Source: Sphingobacterium kitahiroshimense (GTDB taxonomy: Bacteria; Bacteroidota; Bacteroidia; Sphingobacteriales; Sphingobacteriaceae). From it: DNA of 64,000 bases. Location of the stretch: assembly GCF_025961315.1 (NCBI RefSeq), contig NZ_JAOQNK010000001.1, positions 372,001-436,000 on the forward strand. Reading direction: 5' to 3'. Position 1 is the stretch's first letter, and each line of letters starts with the position of its first letter. A model generated the notes under the pieces. The model did no database searches. It was given only the letters and a program-made list of their open reading frames with translations, and was not told where the DNA came from. Positions 25,901-34,663 of the stretch are shown here, piece after piece. The translations under genes were made by a program, and so were the position numbers.

Positions 25901-26081
25901 TGGCTATAACTTACCTAAGTTTTTGAATAAACTGCAATCTAGGATTTATTTTTCTGCGGAAAACCCGTTCACCTTTACCTCTTATTCTGGTATAGATCCA
26001 GAGGTCGGCAGTATTGGATTAGATGTAGCGAATTATCCTTTAGCCAAGACATACACGATAGGATTAAATGTTAATTTTTAA
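22989..26081 (+). CDS. SusC/RagA-type TonB-dependent transporter (phosphoesterase locus)
   Basis: This 1030-residue protein has a signal peptide ending near ALQSYAQ. A carboxypeptidase-regulatory-like domain (GQIRGTIMDNNGVVKTGATV), a TonB-box region LDEVVVIGYGQQKRGDLTTA, a plug (MIRGMGTLNAESPLYVVDGA, then ESMDILKDAASAAIYGAQAS) and a barrel ending LNVNF follow. Although a FecR/ECF pair is encoded just upstream, there is no N-terminal STN signalling domain between the signal peptide and the regulatory-like domain. Signal transfer must therefore use another contact, perhaps the DUF4974 part of FecR. SusD begins 2 bases after its stop. Confidence 0.95.
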   Translation: MKRNPMKLRALLTMLSISVALQSYAQSNGQIRGTIMDNNGVVKTGATVVLLDTKGQVVTSISTDQKGVFVFKELNEDAKYKIKVSMIGYESYLEDLKGIKSGDSNSILITLKEQLSALDEVVVIGYGQQKRGDLTTAVSSLPNVAENVARPLTNVADLMQGNVAGVTVMSAGGDPSAMPKVMIRGMGTLNAESPLYVVDGAPYYGGPINPNDIESMDILKDAASAAIYGAQASSGVIVITTKSGKAGAPKLSVDLYRGWQNASNLPTALNATQYAQAYNDAAKRDGVNPADGHNATLNPWGQETRTNWMNEIFRTGNILNANAQVSGGSERSRYNSSFGYHDKEGLLLNTGYKRFAYRLKSEFDFFDRLILGQNFYVNHTTARGTNTSSSYSGSIINAIYMNPAAPVYDEKGLFHGTVPFNLSQFSSAYGDTYNPVALLLRPTVNNPTLNLNGNVFAKVDLWDGLTFKSNFVLDINRYSLKRFDPKIPEIGRSNGNNYLTQEEARTDRWIWDQQLNYTKRFGDHQIDAVAVYSAQKTKYEQYYIQGMGFEREDDWYQYIENAQSIPGIPTSDVWEDALTSAIARVNYNYAGRYYLGASIRQDRSSRLPINNRSDVFTSISGAWKISSESFFKSDFINDLKLRASWGQIGNIQSVDKYAYNLPLNSGTVTPLGSEGLLVRHFAMIKQGNPNLIWETSESWDIGLDMTLFRQLSFTADYYRKKTIGMIYEIQPDPHSGMQRGPTSNTGDIMNKGFEFSTKYNHQFGDWKLGLNANIAFNRNEVLNIDGLGSDFIEHGDNVRGILSPYRSTPGQALYSYYLIPNTGIFNSEAEVQAHSLNGKLIQPFARPGDLKFEDTNGDGKISFDDRVYMGSAVPKFTYGFALNLDYKNFDLNVLTYGISGAKIFNGYKFTAYNAGLQGYNLDNRVLNAWTPDNLNSNIPALSSKDPNANYGTISDWYLESGDYFRIKNITVGYNLPKFLNKLQSRIYFSAENPFTFTSYSGIDPEVGSIGLDVANYPLAKTYTIGLNVNF

Positions 26082-26083
26082 GA

Positions 26084-27670
26084 ATGAAAATCATGAAAAC
26101 ACCATCCATAAAAAAATACAAATACATTACAATAGCATTAGTAGGATTGAGTATAGGTATACAGGGCTGTAGCAAGAGTTTTACTGATCTGACTCCAAAA
26201 GGATCAATTACTAATGAAAACTTCTGGAAGACAGAAGCAGATGCCATCTTTGCCAGTAATGGTCTTTATGAACATTTCAATGACGATAATATGTTCGGAA
26301 GAGGTTTGTTTTGGTTTATCAACGCATCGGACGATATGGTAACAGGACGTACAGATGCAGGATCAGCAGCAGTGCGTAATTTTACTGCTACAGGTGCTGA
26401 AAGCCGTATTAATAGTATGTACAAGAAATTTTATCAGATCATACAACGTGCAAATACCATTATCACTAAAGTACCAGCTATGAGCATTAGCGATAATGTA
26501 AAAAAACACGTATTAGGACAAGCATATTTCATGCGAGGTTATGCCTATTTTTATTTGTCACAATATTATGGAGATCAACGTGCTGGTGTTCCCATCGTTA
26601 CAGATGCAAATATGAATGAAATTAAATTTGTACGACCGACGCATGTAAAAGAGAATTTAGCACAGATTGAAGGGGATCTTTTAAAGGCAGCAGAGCTATT
26701 GCCACTTGTCAACACATATGGAGCAGGTGATTTAGGAAGAGCGCATAAGGACGCTGCTTATGCCTATTTAGCCAAAACAAATTTACAATGGGCACGATAT
26801 GACGAGAGTAAATGGACGCAAGTTGTTAAGTACTGCGATATGGTGACCAACTCAGGATCAGGTCGTAAATTAATTAATACAGGAAAACCAGAAACAGATT
26901 TTGCAAGCGTCTTTTACATCGAAAACAATTTTTCATCTGAATATATCTTTTCTGTAGTTTCTAATAAAATTCAGGGTTCCATATTGCCGGCTGTATTATT
27001 TGAAAATACAGGTTATGGACTTTATAATGGTTGGGGATATTTTCACCCCACTTTAGAATTGTATAACGCTTTCGAATCAGGTGACAATCGTAAAAAGGCA
27101 ACCATACTTGAATTTAACGATACATTTACGTTATTTGGATTGGATCGGAAATATTATTCGTCTAATTCTCAAACTGGTTTTCAGTTCAAAAAGTATATGC
27201 AACCTTTCCGTTTTCCAAAGGATCAACATTTAAATCCAAGTGGAGATTATCCGACTTCTGATCTAAATATTCCTTTAATCCGTTATGCAGATATTCTTTT
27301 GATGAAAGCCGAAGCGCAGATTAAACAAGGGAAATCTGGAGATGTGGAGATTAATTTGGTACGTAACCGCGCAGGGCTCCCTGCAATAAGTGGCGCAACA
27401 ATGGTTAATTTAAAAAGAGAGCGTCGTTCAGAGTTTGCTGCAGAATATGCCGATAGGCATAGTGACTTGGTTCGTTGGGGTGATGCCCAAGCGGCCTATG
27501 CACGACCAGCAACCGGAAGGCAACATATTGCTAAAACTGATCCAACTTCTAGCTACACCATAGTACAAGTTTGGCCTGCCCGAACTTTTAATCCTGCTAT
27601 TCATCATGTATGGCCAATTCCGCCATCAGATTTGAGTAATTCTGGGATCAGTCAAAATGAGGGATGGTAA
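26084..27670 (+). CDS. SusD/RagB-type outer-membrane lipoprotein (phosphoesterase locus)
   Basis: This 528-residue lipoprotein has the lipobox VGLSIGIQGC (acylated Cys near residue 29). SusD features include SITNENFWKTEADAIFASNG at the N-terminus, GQAYFMRGYAYFYLSQYYGD in the helical core, and C-terminal YADILLMKAEAQIKQG, RRSEFAAEYADRHSDLVRWG and HHVWPIPPSDL. The ATG at 26084 lies 2 bases past the SusC stop, consistent with coupled translation. The ligand is not readable. The following phosphodiesterase/phosphatase fusion points to a phosphorylated substrate. Confidence 0.95.
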   Translation: MKIMKTPSIKKYKYITIALVGLSIGIQGCSKSFTDLTPKGSITNENFWKTEADAIFASNGLYEHFNDDNMFGRGLFWFINASDDMVTGRTDAGSAAVRNFTATGAESRINSMYKKFYQIIQRANTIITKVPAMSISDNVKKHVLGQAYFMRGYAYFYLSQYYGDQRAGVPIVTDANMNEIKFVRPTHVKENLAQIEGDLLKAAELLPLVNTYGAGDLGRAHKDAAYAYLAKTNLQWARYDESKWTQVVKYCDMVTNSGSGRKLINTGKPETDFASVFYIENNFSSEYIFSVVSNKIQGSILPAVLFENTGYGLYNGWGYFHPTLELYNAFESGDNRKKATILEFNDTFTLFGLDRKYYSSNSQTGFQFKKYMQPFRFPKDQHLNPSGDYPTSDLNIPLIRYADILLMKAEAQIKQGKSGDVEINLVRNRAGLPAISGATMVNLKRERRSEFAAEYADRHSDLVRWGDAQAAYARPATGRQHIAKTDPTSSYTIVQVWPARTFNPAIHHVWPIPPSDLSNSGISQNEGW

Positions 27671-27763
27671 AATTATCCTACAAATAACTTAAATCACAAA
27701 GACGGCAGGCTAGAAAGATGCGAAAGAGTGATCAGGTCTGTCGTTTTTTGTCCAATAGAAAGA

Positions 27764-29689
27764 ATGAAAATGAAATTTGCTAAGTTATTATTAATACTGC
27801 CATTAGTTGGGATAATGGTCAGACTTGATGCGCAGGAAACACCTACAGCTGTTAATCGTTTTGATAAACTCATGTATAGTACGCATCAACAGCACCATGC
27901 ACTTCGGGTCCGTGGTCATAGTCATAATGATTATGAACAGGATATTCCCATGTTACGTGCTTATTATGCGGGAATGGAATCCATTGAAGCAGACCTATTT
28001 CTACGAGATGATACCTTATATGTTGCGCATGAGGCTAAAGATATCAAAGCAGGACGAACCTTGGAAAATCTATATATAAAGCCTTTGGCAAACTTATTTA
28101 AACAAAATAAGCAACATCCCTTTGCTGACAGCAGTAAAAACTTACAGCTGGTTTTAGATCTGAAAGAAGATTTTCAGATTATGATGCCAAAATTAGTAAA
28201 CCTGTTAGCACCTTATCGTTACCTAGTAGATCCCAAACAAAATAAATATGCTATTCAAATTGTCATCAGTGGCAATATGCCGTCACCTGCTCTCTTTAAA
28301 AACTATCCAGACTACATATCCTTTGACGGTAGATTTGAAAACACATACACCAGCCAGCAACTGCAACGGGTAGCTATGATGAGCGATAATTTACGAACCT
28401 ATACGCAATGGAACGGGAAAGGGGTGCCAACGAAGCAAGAGCAAATGAAAATTGAACAGCAAGGAGCAAAGGCACGAAAATGGGGTAAACCATTTCGTCT
28501 CTGGGGTGCACCTGAGAGTGTCAATACGTGGATAGTATTAGAAAAAATGGGCGTTACCTGGTTAAATACAGATCATCCTGATGTGCTAAAAGCTTATTTA
28601 AATGATTTGGAGAGTTCACGTTTTACGACAAATAAACCATACGCTGTGTATCAACCTAATTTTGCAAAAGATGGGAGTAAGGGTACAGTCAGAAATGTGA
28701 TTCTGTTAATAGGAGACGGTATGGGATTAGGTCATATTCAAGCTGCTATGGTTGCCAACCGTGGTCAGTTGCATATGGCTCAGATGAAACATGTAGGGTT
28801 CTCTTTAACAGCATCAGCCAGTCCAGGTAATACAGATTCAGGAGCTGGGGGATCAGCAATTGCTACCGGGCATAAATCATATAACGGTTCGGTAAGCGTA
28901 GACACATCTGGCAATAGGTTACTGCGATTACCTGAACTATTAGCAAGAGTTGGAAAGGTTAGCGGAATACTATCCACAGGGGATGCCTCGGATGCGACTC
29001 CCGCAGCATTTTATGCGTCAAATATAGACCGAAATGCATCCATTGCAATTACAGAAGCGCTCATCGAGAATAAGGATGTTAAAATATTGGCAGGTGAACT
29101 ACCTGGACCTTATCGGGAGAAAGAAAGAAAAGATGAGTTGGAAAAAAAATTAAATCAAGCCGGATATCAAGTTGTTGATAACCTAACCGAATTAAAAAAC
29201 GCCAAATCAGAGAAAACAGTAGCTTATTTTAATGAACAAGATATGGTAGCTGTCAAAGATGGTAGAAGTACTATTTTAAAAGAATTGCTCGCAACGAGCA
29301 TCAGTAAACTTCATGGAATGGGCAGTGGATTCTTTATTATGGCCGAGGGGGCTCAGATTGACTATGGTGGCCATGCGCGAGATTTAAACTATGTGGTAAC
29401 AGAAGCTTTGGATTTTGATCAGGCAGTCGGCGAAGCACTTCGTTATGCTGATCAGAATGGTGAGACACTTGTAGTGGTAACAGCAGACCATGAAACTGGC
29501 GCATTATCTTTATTAGATGCTGATGTAAAAACAGGCAGTATACAAGCCAGCTTTGCGTCTAATGATCACAGTGCGATGATGGTGCCTGTAATGGCATATG
29601 GCCCCGGGGCTCAAAACTTTTTGGGTTATTATCAGAATACCGAACTTTTTAAAAAAATTGCACAAGTCTTAGGCGCAATACAGCAGTAG
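27764..29689 (+). CDS. Secreted PI-PLC/GDPD-like phosphodiesterase - alkaline phosphatase fusion
   Basis: The protein is 641 residues from the ATG at 27764; the frame extends to a GTG at 27728 but the ATG gives a proper signal peptide (KLLLILPLVGIMVRLDAQ). Residues about 48-285 resemble the TIM-barrel phosphodiesterases of the GDPD/PI-PLC-like group: RGHSHNDYEQDIPML and ESIEADLFLRDDTLYVAHE with H52, H54 and acidic metal ligands. From about 310, NVILLIGDGMGLGHIQAAM starts an alkaline phosphatase domain, with the phospho-Ser in NTDSGAGGSAIATGHKS (about residue 358) and VVTADHETGALS. Together they could cleave a phosphodiester and then the monoester, yielding phosphate in the periplasm. Confidence 0.88.
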   Translation: MKMKFAKLLLILPLVGIMVRLDAQETPTAVNRFDKLMYSTHQQHHALRVRGHSHNDYEQDIPMLRAYYAGMESIEADLFLRDDTLYVAHEAKDIKAGRTLENLYIKPLANLFKQNKQHPFADSSKNLQLVLDLKEDFQIMMPKLVNLLAPYRYLVDPKQNKYAIQIVISGNMPSPALFKNYPDYISFDGRFENTYTSQQLQRVAMMSDNLRTYTQWNGKGVPTKQEQMKIEQQGAKARKWGKPFRLWGAPESVNTWIVLEKMGVTWLNTDHPDVLKAYLNDLESSRFTTNKPYAVYQPNFAKDGSKGTVRNVILLIGDGMGLGHIQAAMVANRGQLHMAQMKHVGFSLTASASPGNTDSGAGGSAIATGHKSYNGSVSVDTSGNRLLRLPELLARVGKVSGILSTGDASDATPAAFYASNIDRNASIAITEALIENKDVKILAGELPGPYREKERKDELEKKLNQAGYQVVDNLTELKNAKSEKTVAYFNEQDMVAVKDGRSTILKELLATSISKLHGMGSGFFIMAEGAQIDYGGHARDLNYVVTEALDFDQAVGEALRYADQNGETLVVVTADHETGALSLLDADVKTGSIQASFASNDHSAMMVPVMAYGPGAQNFLGYYQNTELFKKIAQVLGAIQQ

Positions 29690-29712
29690 TTGAATTATCA
29701 AAAATAAGCTTG

Positions 29713-29764
29713 TATATAATAAACTGGGCATTTCATTCTTATTAAATGGCCGGTTTATTATATA
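29713..29764 (+). terminator. Long hairpin terminator after the phosphoesterase gene
   Basis: TATATAATAAAC (29713-29724) is exactly complementary to GTTTATTATATA (29753-29764), with further partial pairing inside (GGCATTT / AAATGGCC). It starts 24 bases after the stop codon. Confidence 0.7.
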
Positions 29765-30197
29765 ACAAAATCTGATACTAGTGTAAATTTTTTAAAAATT
29801 ATCTCTTCATTATGATACCTTCACCATAAGCGTATATTCTTGAGCATTTATCTACATCTTCTGATGATTGTAGAAATAAGATTCCCCCTAAAGAATACAA
29901 TTTTGCACATCCACCTTCATGTATAGTTGCTGTAAATCATTAAAAATCATATTATCTAATAGCTGTTTTTAGTTGTCAATTAAACTTTTGGGTATTAAAG
30001 AAGTCAAAACTAATATTTAACAGCACTTATTCTAGCCTTGAAAATAAGTGGTATCATTTCGAGTATTTACAATTTGTAAGTGTTAAGTGTAATCCTTACA
30101 AAAGAACAGCAGGAACACTCATAATTACTAATAAACAGTATTAAGGATAGTTTGGCTCGATATTTGAATGATATGAAGTAATCAAAACAATATATAT
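29765..30197. other. Gene-free AT-rich region
   Basis: I see no gene, strong hairpin or clear promoter box in this stretch. It separates the SusCD locus from a small ORF and lon. Confidence 0.4.
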
Positions 30198-30344
30198 ATG
30201 ATAAAAAGAGAAAGAACAAGAAAATCAAAAATTGAACAAAACCCATACATGTATTACATGACTAACTGGGGTTTTATGGAAACGGAAATCAAAGAAGATC
30301 GTCCCGTAGCATTGAAAAAAGAAAATGACAAGCTTGAGAAATAA
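30198..30344 (+). CDS. Possible small protein (48 aa), unknown
   Basis: An ATG at 30198 opens a 48-codon frame that starts MIKRERTRKSKIEQ and has a central aromatic and Met-rich patch (PYMYYMTNWGFMETEI) followed by a charged tail ending DKLEK. It has no signal peptide, membrane helix or cysteine. The composition, basic head and patterned core look more like a real small protein than random frame, but I recognise no family and there is no Shine-Dalgarno site. It is followed by a strong bidirectional terminator at 30487-30522. Confidence 0.4.
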   Translation: MIKRERTRKSKIEQNPYMYYMTNWGFMETEIKEDRPVALKKENDKLEK

Positions 30345-30486
30345 TTCTAAACGCTTTTAAAATCACAAATTAGACACTTGCTTTTCCTAACGGAAAGCAT
30401 TTTGTGTTTATAGACCTTTCCAATCTTTTATTTAATTATTTCAGGTATGTCGACGTCTAGTCAGAGTTGCTCATGTGTCTACATGT

Positions 30487-30522
30487 AAAAGCCGCTATAA
30501 AAATTTATTTATAGCGGCTTTT
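30487..30522. terminator. Bidirectional terminator with 15-bp stem, downstream of lon
   Basis: AAAAGCCGCTATAAA (30487-30501) is exactly complementary to TTTATAGCGGCTTTT (30508-30522) with a 6-base loop. It can terminate the minus-strand lon transcript and anything arriving on the plus strand. Confidence 0.9.
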
Positions 30523-30542
30523 AATTTTTAGAAAAATTTTGA

Positions 30543-33011
30543 CTATTTCTTTGGCTCTAATCCTTTAGTCAGATCTTTTGCGTGCTTGACTTTTTTATCC
30601 AATAATCCGAGCGCAATGACATCAGCCATTTCCGTCACATAATGAAACTTCATATCTTTGATATAACTCTCTTTGATCTCTTCAATATCTTTTTGATTAG
30701 ATTTACATAAAATAATCTCTTTGATATTCGCTCGTTTAGCTGCCAAAATCTTCTCCTTAATACCGCCAACAGGAAGAACTTTTCCACGTAAAGTAATCTC
30801 ACCTGTCATTGCTAAGTTTTCTTTAACCTTACGCTGTGTAAATAGGGAAGTTAATGCCGTCAACATGGTTACACCTGCCGAAGGCCCGTCTTTCGGTGTA
30901 GCTCCTGCTGGAACGTGAATATGTACATCCCAATGATCGAAAACGCGGTAATCAATATCAAATTCTTCAGCATGCGAACGTAGATAAGCCATTGCAATGG
31001 AAGCTGATTCCTTCATCACGTCGCCCAAGTTACCTGTTAAGCTCATTTTTCCTTTACCTGGGCTCAAACTTGACTCTATAAACAATATATCGCCACCGAC
31101 AGAAGTCCAGGCCAACCCTGTAACAACACCAGCAACTTCATTATTTTCATAACTATCTTTATCAAAAATAGGAGCACCTAAAATCTCTACAAGATCCTTA
31201 TCATTAATATTGACATTGTATTCTTTTTCCATAACAATGCGAGTTGCAATACCACGAACAGTAGAACCTATTTTTTTCTCTAAACCACGTACACCAGATT
31301 CGCGCGTATATTCTTCAATTATTTTCTCAATAATTTTAGATTTCAACGAAATATCCTTTGCTGTTAATCCATGTGCTTCACGCTGTTTCGGAATAAGGTG
31401 TTTCTTGGCAATTTCAATTTTTTCTTCGATCGTATAACCATTAACTTCAATAATCTCCATACGATCCAAGAGAGCTGGTTGTATATTATTTAAGGAGTTA
31501 GCTGTAGCGATAAACATGACCTTAGATAAATCGTACTCCATCTCAACATAATGATCATAGAAACTCGTATTTTGCTCCGGATCTAAAACTTCTAATAGGG
31601 CAGAAGATGGATCTCCTTTAAAGTCAGCACTCATCTTATCAATTTCATCCAATACAAATACAGGGTTCGCTGCACCTGCTTTTTTCAAAGATTGAATGAT
31701 ACGACCTGGCATTGCACCAATATACGTCTTTCGGTGACCCCTGATTTCTGCTTCATCACGCACACCACCTAAGGCCATTCTAGTATACTTACGGCCTAAT
31801 GCTTTTGCAATAGATTTCCCTAATGATGTTTTACCGACTCCCGGAGGGCCTACTAAACATAAAATAGGAGCCTTCATATTGTTTTTCAATTTCAATACGG
31901 CCAAATACTCAATAATACGCTGCTTAACTTTATCCAACCCATAATGGTCTTTATCCAGTACTTTTTGTGCTCTATTCAGGTCAAAATTATCTTTTGTAAA
32001 CTCATTCCAAGGAAGGTCAAGTAATAATTCTAAATAATTGATCTGAACAGAATAATCTGCGGCAGCAGGATTGATCCGTGCTAATTTTTCAATTTCTTTA
32101 TCGAAATGCTTAGCAACAACTTCATTCCACTTTTTCTTTGATGCTCTTTTTTTCAATTCGATAATCTCTAAATCGGGCGTGTTTCCGCCCAATTCTTCTT
32201 GAATCGTCTTTAACTGTTGATTTAAGAAATAATCGCGTTGTTGTTTATCTAAATCTATTCGTACTTTATTTTGAATCTGGTTTTTAAGTTCTAAAATTTG
32301 AATTTCAGAAGTTAATAACTCTAATAATAGGCGAGCCTTCTCATCAGCATTTAATAATTCCAATAACTGTTGTTTCTGAATTAAATCAACATTGATATTA
32401 GAAGAAATAAAGTTAATAAGGAAAGTCGGACTCTCGATATTCTTAATGGCAATACCTGCCTCGCTTGGTAGGTTCGGCGATAGTTGAATAATTTGAAGAG
32501 CCATCTCTTTTAAAGTCGCTATTAAGGCTTTAAATTCCTTAGTCGACTTCGGTTTCTCTTCCTTATATTTCTCAACGTTAGCTTTTAGATAAGGTTCGGT
32601 CTGAACAGCTTCAAGCAATTTAAAACGTTGCTTACCTTGTAAAATCACCGTTGTATTACCATCAGGCATCTGTAAAACTTTGATGATGTGTGCTACAGTT
32701 CCGACTTGATAAAGCTCATCAATAGTAGGATCTTCCATAGACATATCCTTTTGAGCTACAACACCTATTGTTTTATCTCCTTGGTAAGCGTCTTTAACTA
32801 ATTTGATTGATTTATCCCGACCCACAGTAATTGGAATAACTACTCCAGGAAATAAAACTGTATTGCGTAAAGACAAAATCGATAGTGACTCCGGAATCTC
32901 TGCATTGCGCATGTCATCTTCATCTTGTTGACTTAATAATGGAAAGAATTCGGTATCTTCAGATATAATGGGAATCGCCTGATTGAAATCAAATGTTTCG
33001 AATTTGCTCAT
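30543..33011 (-). CDS. lon: ATP-dependent Lon protease
   Basis: This 822-residue protein has full Lon architecture. The N-terminal substrate-binding domain ([20 protein letters not shown]) is followed by coiled-coil helices, an AAA+ module with Walker [11 protein letters not shown] and Walker [11 protein letters not shown], and a C-terminal serine peptidase with [11 protein letters not shown] (catalytic Ser) and [13 protein letters not shown] (catalytic Lys). It degrades misfolded and regulatory proteins in the cytoplasm. The length is normal for the family. It is transcribed alone, divergent from the TPR protein gene across a 350-base gap with a palindrome at 33186-33203. Confidence 0.98.
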   Translation of the reverse strand: MSKFETFDFNQAIPIISEDTEFFPLLSQQDEDDMRNAEIPESLSILSLRNTVLFPGVVIPITVGRDKSIKLVKDAYQGDKTIGVVAQKDMSMEDPTIDELYQVGTVAHIIKVLQMPDGNTTVILQGKQRFKLLEAVQTEPYLKANVEKYKEEKPKSTKEFKALIATLKEMALQIIQLSPNLPSEAGIAIKNIESPTFLINFISSNINVDLIQKQQLLELLNADEKARLLLELLTSEIQILELKNQIQNKVRIDLDKQQRDYFLNQQLKTIQEELGGNTPDLEIIELKKRASKKKWNEVVAKHFDKEIEKLARINPAAADYSVQINYLELLLDLPWNEFTKDNFDLNRAQKVLDKDHYGLDKVKQRIIEYLAVLKLKNNMKAPILCLVGPPGVGKTSLGKSIAKALGRKYTRMALGGVRDEAEIRGHRKTYIGAMPGRIIQSLKKAGAANPVFVLDEIDKMSADFKGDPSSALLEVLDPEQNTSFYDHYVEMEYDLSKVMFIATANSLNNIQPALLDRMEIIEVNGYTIEEKIEIAKKHLIPKQREAHGLTAKDISLKSKIIEKIIEEYTRESGVRGLEKKIGSTVRGIATRIVMEKEYNVNINDKDLVEILGAPIFDKDSYENNEVAGVVTGLAWTSVGGDILFIESSLSPGKGKMSLTGNLGDVMKESASIAMAYLRSHAEEFDIDYRVFDHWDVHIHVPAGATPKDGPSAGVTMLTALTSLFTQRKVKENLAMTGEITLRGKVLPVGGIKEKILAAKRANIKEIILCKSNQKDIEEIKESYIKDMKFHYVTEMADVIALGLLDKKVKHAKDLTKGLEPKK

Positions 33012-33185
33012 ATTATGTTAAGGTATATTAATATTTTTATGTCAGTTTATGACAACATGTCGTAATTCTGATAAAAAGTTATTTTAAATTTGTGAATGTA
33101 GGGTATTGCAAGTAAGATGCCAACCTATTATTTGAAAACGAATGATCCATTAATGCAGTGCTTTAAGAAAAAAAGACAGTCTGAC

Positions 33186-33203
33186 ATGTGAATTTTGTCA
33201 CAT
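33186..33203. promoter_or_regulatory. CRP/FNR-like palindrome between lon and TPR gene
   Basis: ATGTGA-ATTTTG-TCACAT is a perfect 6-6-6 palindrome identical in layout to the TGTGA-N6-TCACA consensus bound by CRP-family regulators. It lies about 175 bases from both divergent start codons in an otherwise gene-free 350-base spacer (33012-33361). Chance occurrence cannot be excluded. Confidence 0.4.
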
Positions 33204-33361
33204 TATTCAATTTATTATTGTGTAAATAGGCATAATAATTGTAATATTGAATACGCATTTAGCGTTGTATGTTGAAGTCAAGTAAAACGAAATTTCAACA
33301 ACACAAACTAAGCGGTTGAATATGAATTAAATACTTTAAATTGAAACGTAATTAAATAAAT

Positions 33362-34018
33362 ATGACTCTTAAATCGATTAAATTAGGCTTATTTACTGGT
33401 GCATTTGCCTTGATGTCACTTTCATCTTTTGCACAGACAGCAAAACAGGAAGAGCATTCGAATCCAAATGTTCGTTTAGGTCAAAAAGCACTATTGGATG
33501 GTGACTTCAAAAAAGCAGCAATTTACTTAGAAAAGTCTTTGCCAGTGGAAAGTAAAGATCCAGATGTATTATATATGTTAGGTTACTCTCAATTTCAGAA
33601 TGGCGAATTTAAAAAGGCAGCAGAGTCTTTCGGAAAAGTAGTTGCTTTGGACAGTAAAAATGCAAACGGTTACTATTTTAAAGGAAAAGCAAATAATAAT
33701 TTAGCGACTCAAACATCTACAAAATTGAGCAGTTCTGCTCGTGAAGCATTATTAAAATCTGCTATCGAAGATTATTCTAAAGCGATTGCATTAAATGCAA
33801 GTGATGTGAAGCTTTATCAAAATAGAGCGCTAGCTTTCCGTGACTATGGTATTTTAGTTGGAACTTCCGGAGTTGCGAATTACAATAAAGCAGTTGCAAC
33901 TGATGCTTATAACAACGCAGTAAAAGATTTTGAAAAAGTTTTAACTTTTGATGCTTCTCGTAAAGACATTCAAACAGAAATCAAAAAAGCTAAAATTTAC
34001 AGAGATAACTTGAAGTAA
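33362..34018 (+). CDS. Secreted tetratricopeptide-repeat protein
   Basis: This 218-residue protein has a signal peptide ending near MSLSSFAQ. From about residue 36 TPR helices follow: RLGQKALLDGDFKKAAIYLE, DPDVLYMLGYSQFQNGEFKK and NANGYYFKGKANNNLA, then a SAIEDYSKAIAL repeat and a C-terminal FEKVLTFDASRKDIQTEIKK. TPR arrays mediate protein-protein contacts; this one should act in the periplasm or at a membrane. No partner is evident from the neighbourhood. It is monocistronic and ends at a strong terminator. Confidence 0.88.
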   Translation: MTLKSIKLGLFTGAFALMSLSSFAQTAKQEEHSNPNVRLGQKALLDGDFKKAAIYLEKSLPVESKDPDVLYMLGYSQFQNGEFKKAAESFGKVVALDSKNANGYYFKGKANNNLATQTSTKLSSSAREALLKSAIEDYSKAIALNASDVKLYQNRALAFRDYGILVGTSGVANYNKAVATDAYNNAVKDFEKVLTFDASRKDIQTEIKKAKIYRDNLK

Positions 34019-34030
34019 TCTTTCAAAAAC

Positions 34031-34066
34031 AAAAAAACACCATATCGCGATATGGTGTTTTTTTTT
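34031..34066 (+). terminator. Intrinsic terminator (perfect palindrome)
   Basis: AACACCATATCG pairs with CGATATGGTGTT, flanked by A-run and T-run, 12 bases after the TPR gene. It may also serve the convergent lipoprotein gene. Confidence 0.9.
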
Positions 34067-34101
34067 GTAATTACTTGAGATGTAGGAGAGGTTTCTAAAT
34101 T

Positions 34102-34662
34102 TTAGTGATTCAGAAACTTTCCTATAATTTTATAATGACTTTTTCCTAATATCAGAATATCCTGATTTTTTTCAATTTGATAAATAGAGTCAACATCATA
34201 CGTAAGTTTTTCTTCACTTGAATATAAGCTATTGTCTACTTTTCTTTCAATGACAACCTGTCTAATCTTACCTTTTAAATCATGCTCCACAGCGAGATAC
34301 TGAATCGCTAATCCGGGATCTTTGGCCTGATAAATTGTTTGACAATCTTCTTCTCTAAAATTATACAAACTGGCATCAGCATTTTTTGTAATATCAGCAG
34401 CTATAAATCCACTGAGTTCATTTTGCCAGTTTGGGATCTTCAAAGATTTCACTTCCTCATCGGAGTCTTTAATGACCGTTTTTTCAACCGTTGGATTCAA
34501 TTTTGTTAACTTTTCAATTTCAGAATTAAAAAATGAATCCAGAGAAAGAGTTGATCCTTTTACTTGCTTTTGCACCGTTTTGTCGTTTTGACAGGACGAT
34601 AGTAGGAGCGCACCCCCTATAATTAATAAAGAGAGTGCGTTACCTATACGTTTATTTTTCAT
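34102..34662 (-). CDS. Hypothetical lipoprotein downstream of gpmI
   Basis: This 186-residue protein has a lipoprotein signal peptide with lipobox LLLSSC (Cys near residue 24). The mature part is charged and contains no motif I recognise; it has a segment FREEDCQTIYQAKDPGLAIQ and a C-terminal DILILGKSHYKIIGKFLNH that looks like a beta-strand ending. Its ATG lies directly after the gpmI stop codon with a single base between, so it is probably translated from the same mRNA. A cell-envelope role is all that can be inferred. Confidence 0.75.
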   Translation of the reverse strand: MKNKRIGNALSLLIIGGALLLSSCQNDKTVQKQVKGSTLSLDSFFNSEIEKLTKLNPTVEKTVIKDSDEEVKSLKIPNWQNELSGFIAADITKNADASLYNFREEDCQTIYQAKDPGLAIQYLAVEHDLKGKIRQVVIERKVDNSLYSSEEKLTYDVDSIYQIEKNQDILILGKSHYKIIGKFLNH

Positions 34663-34663
34663 A

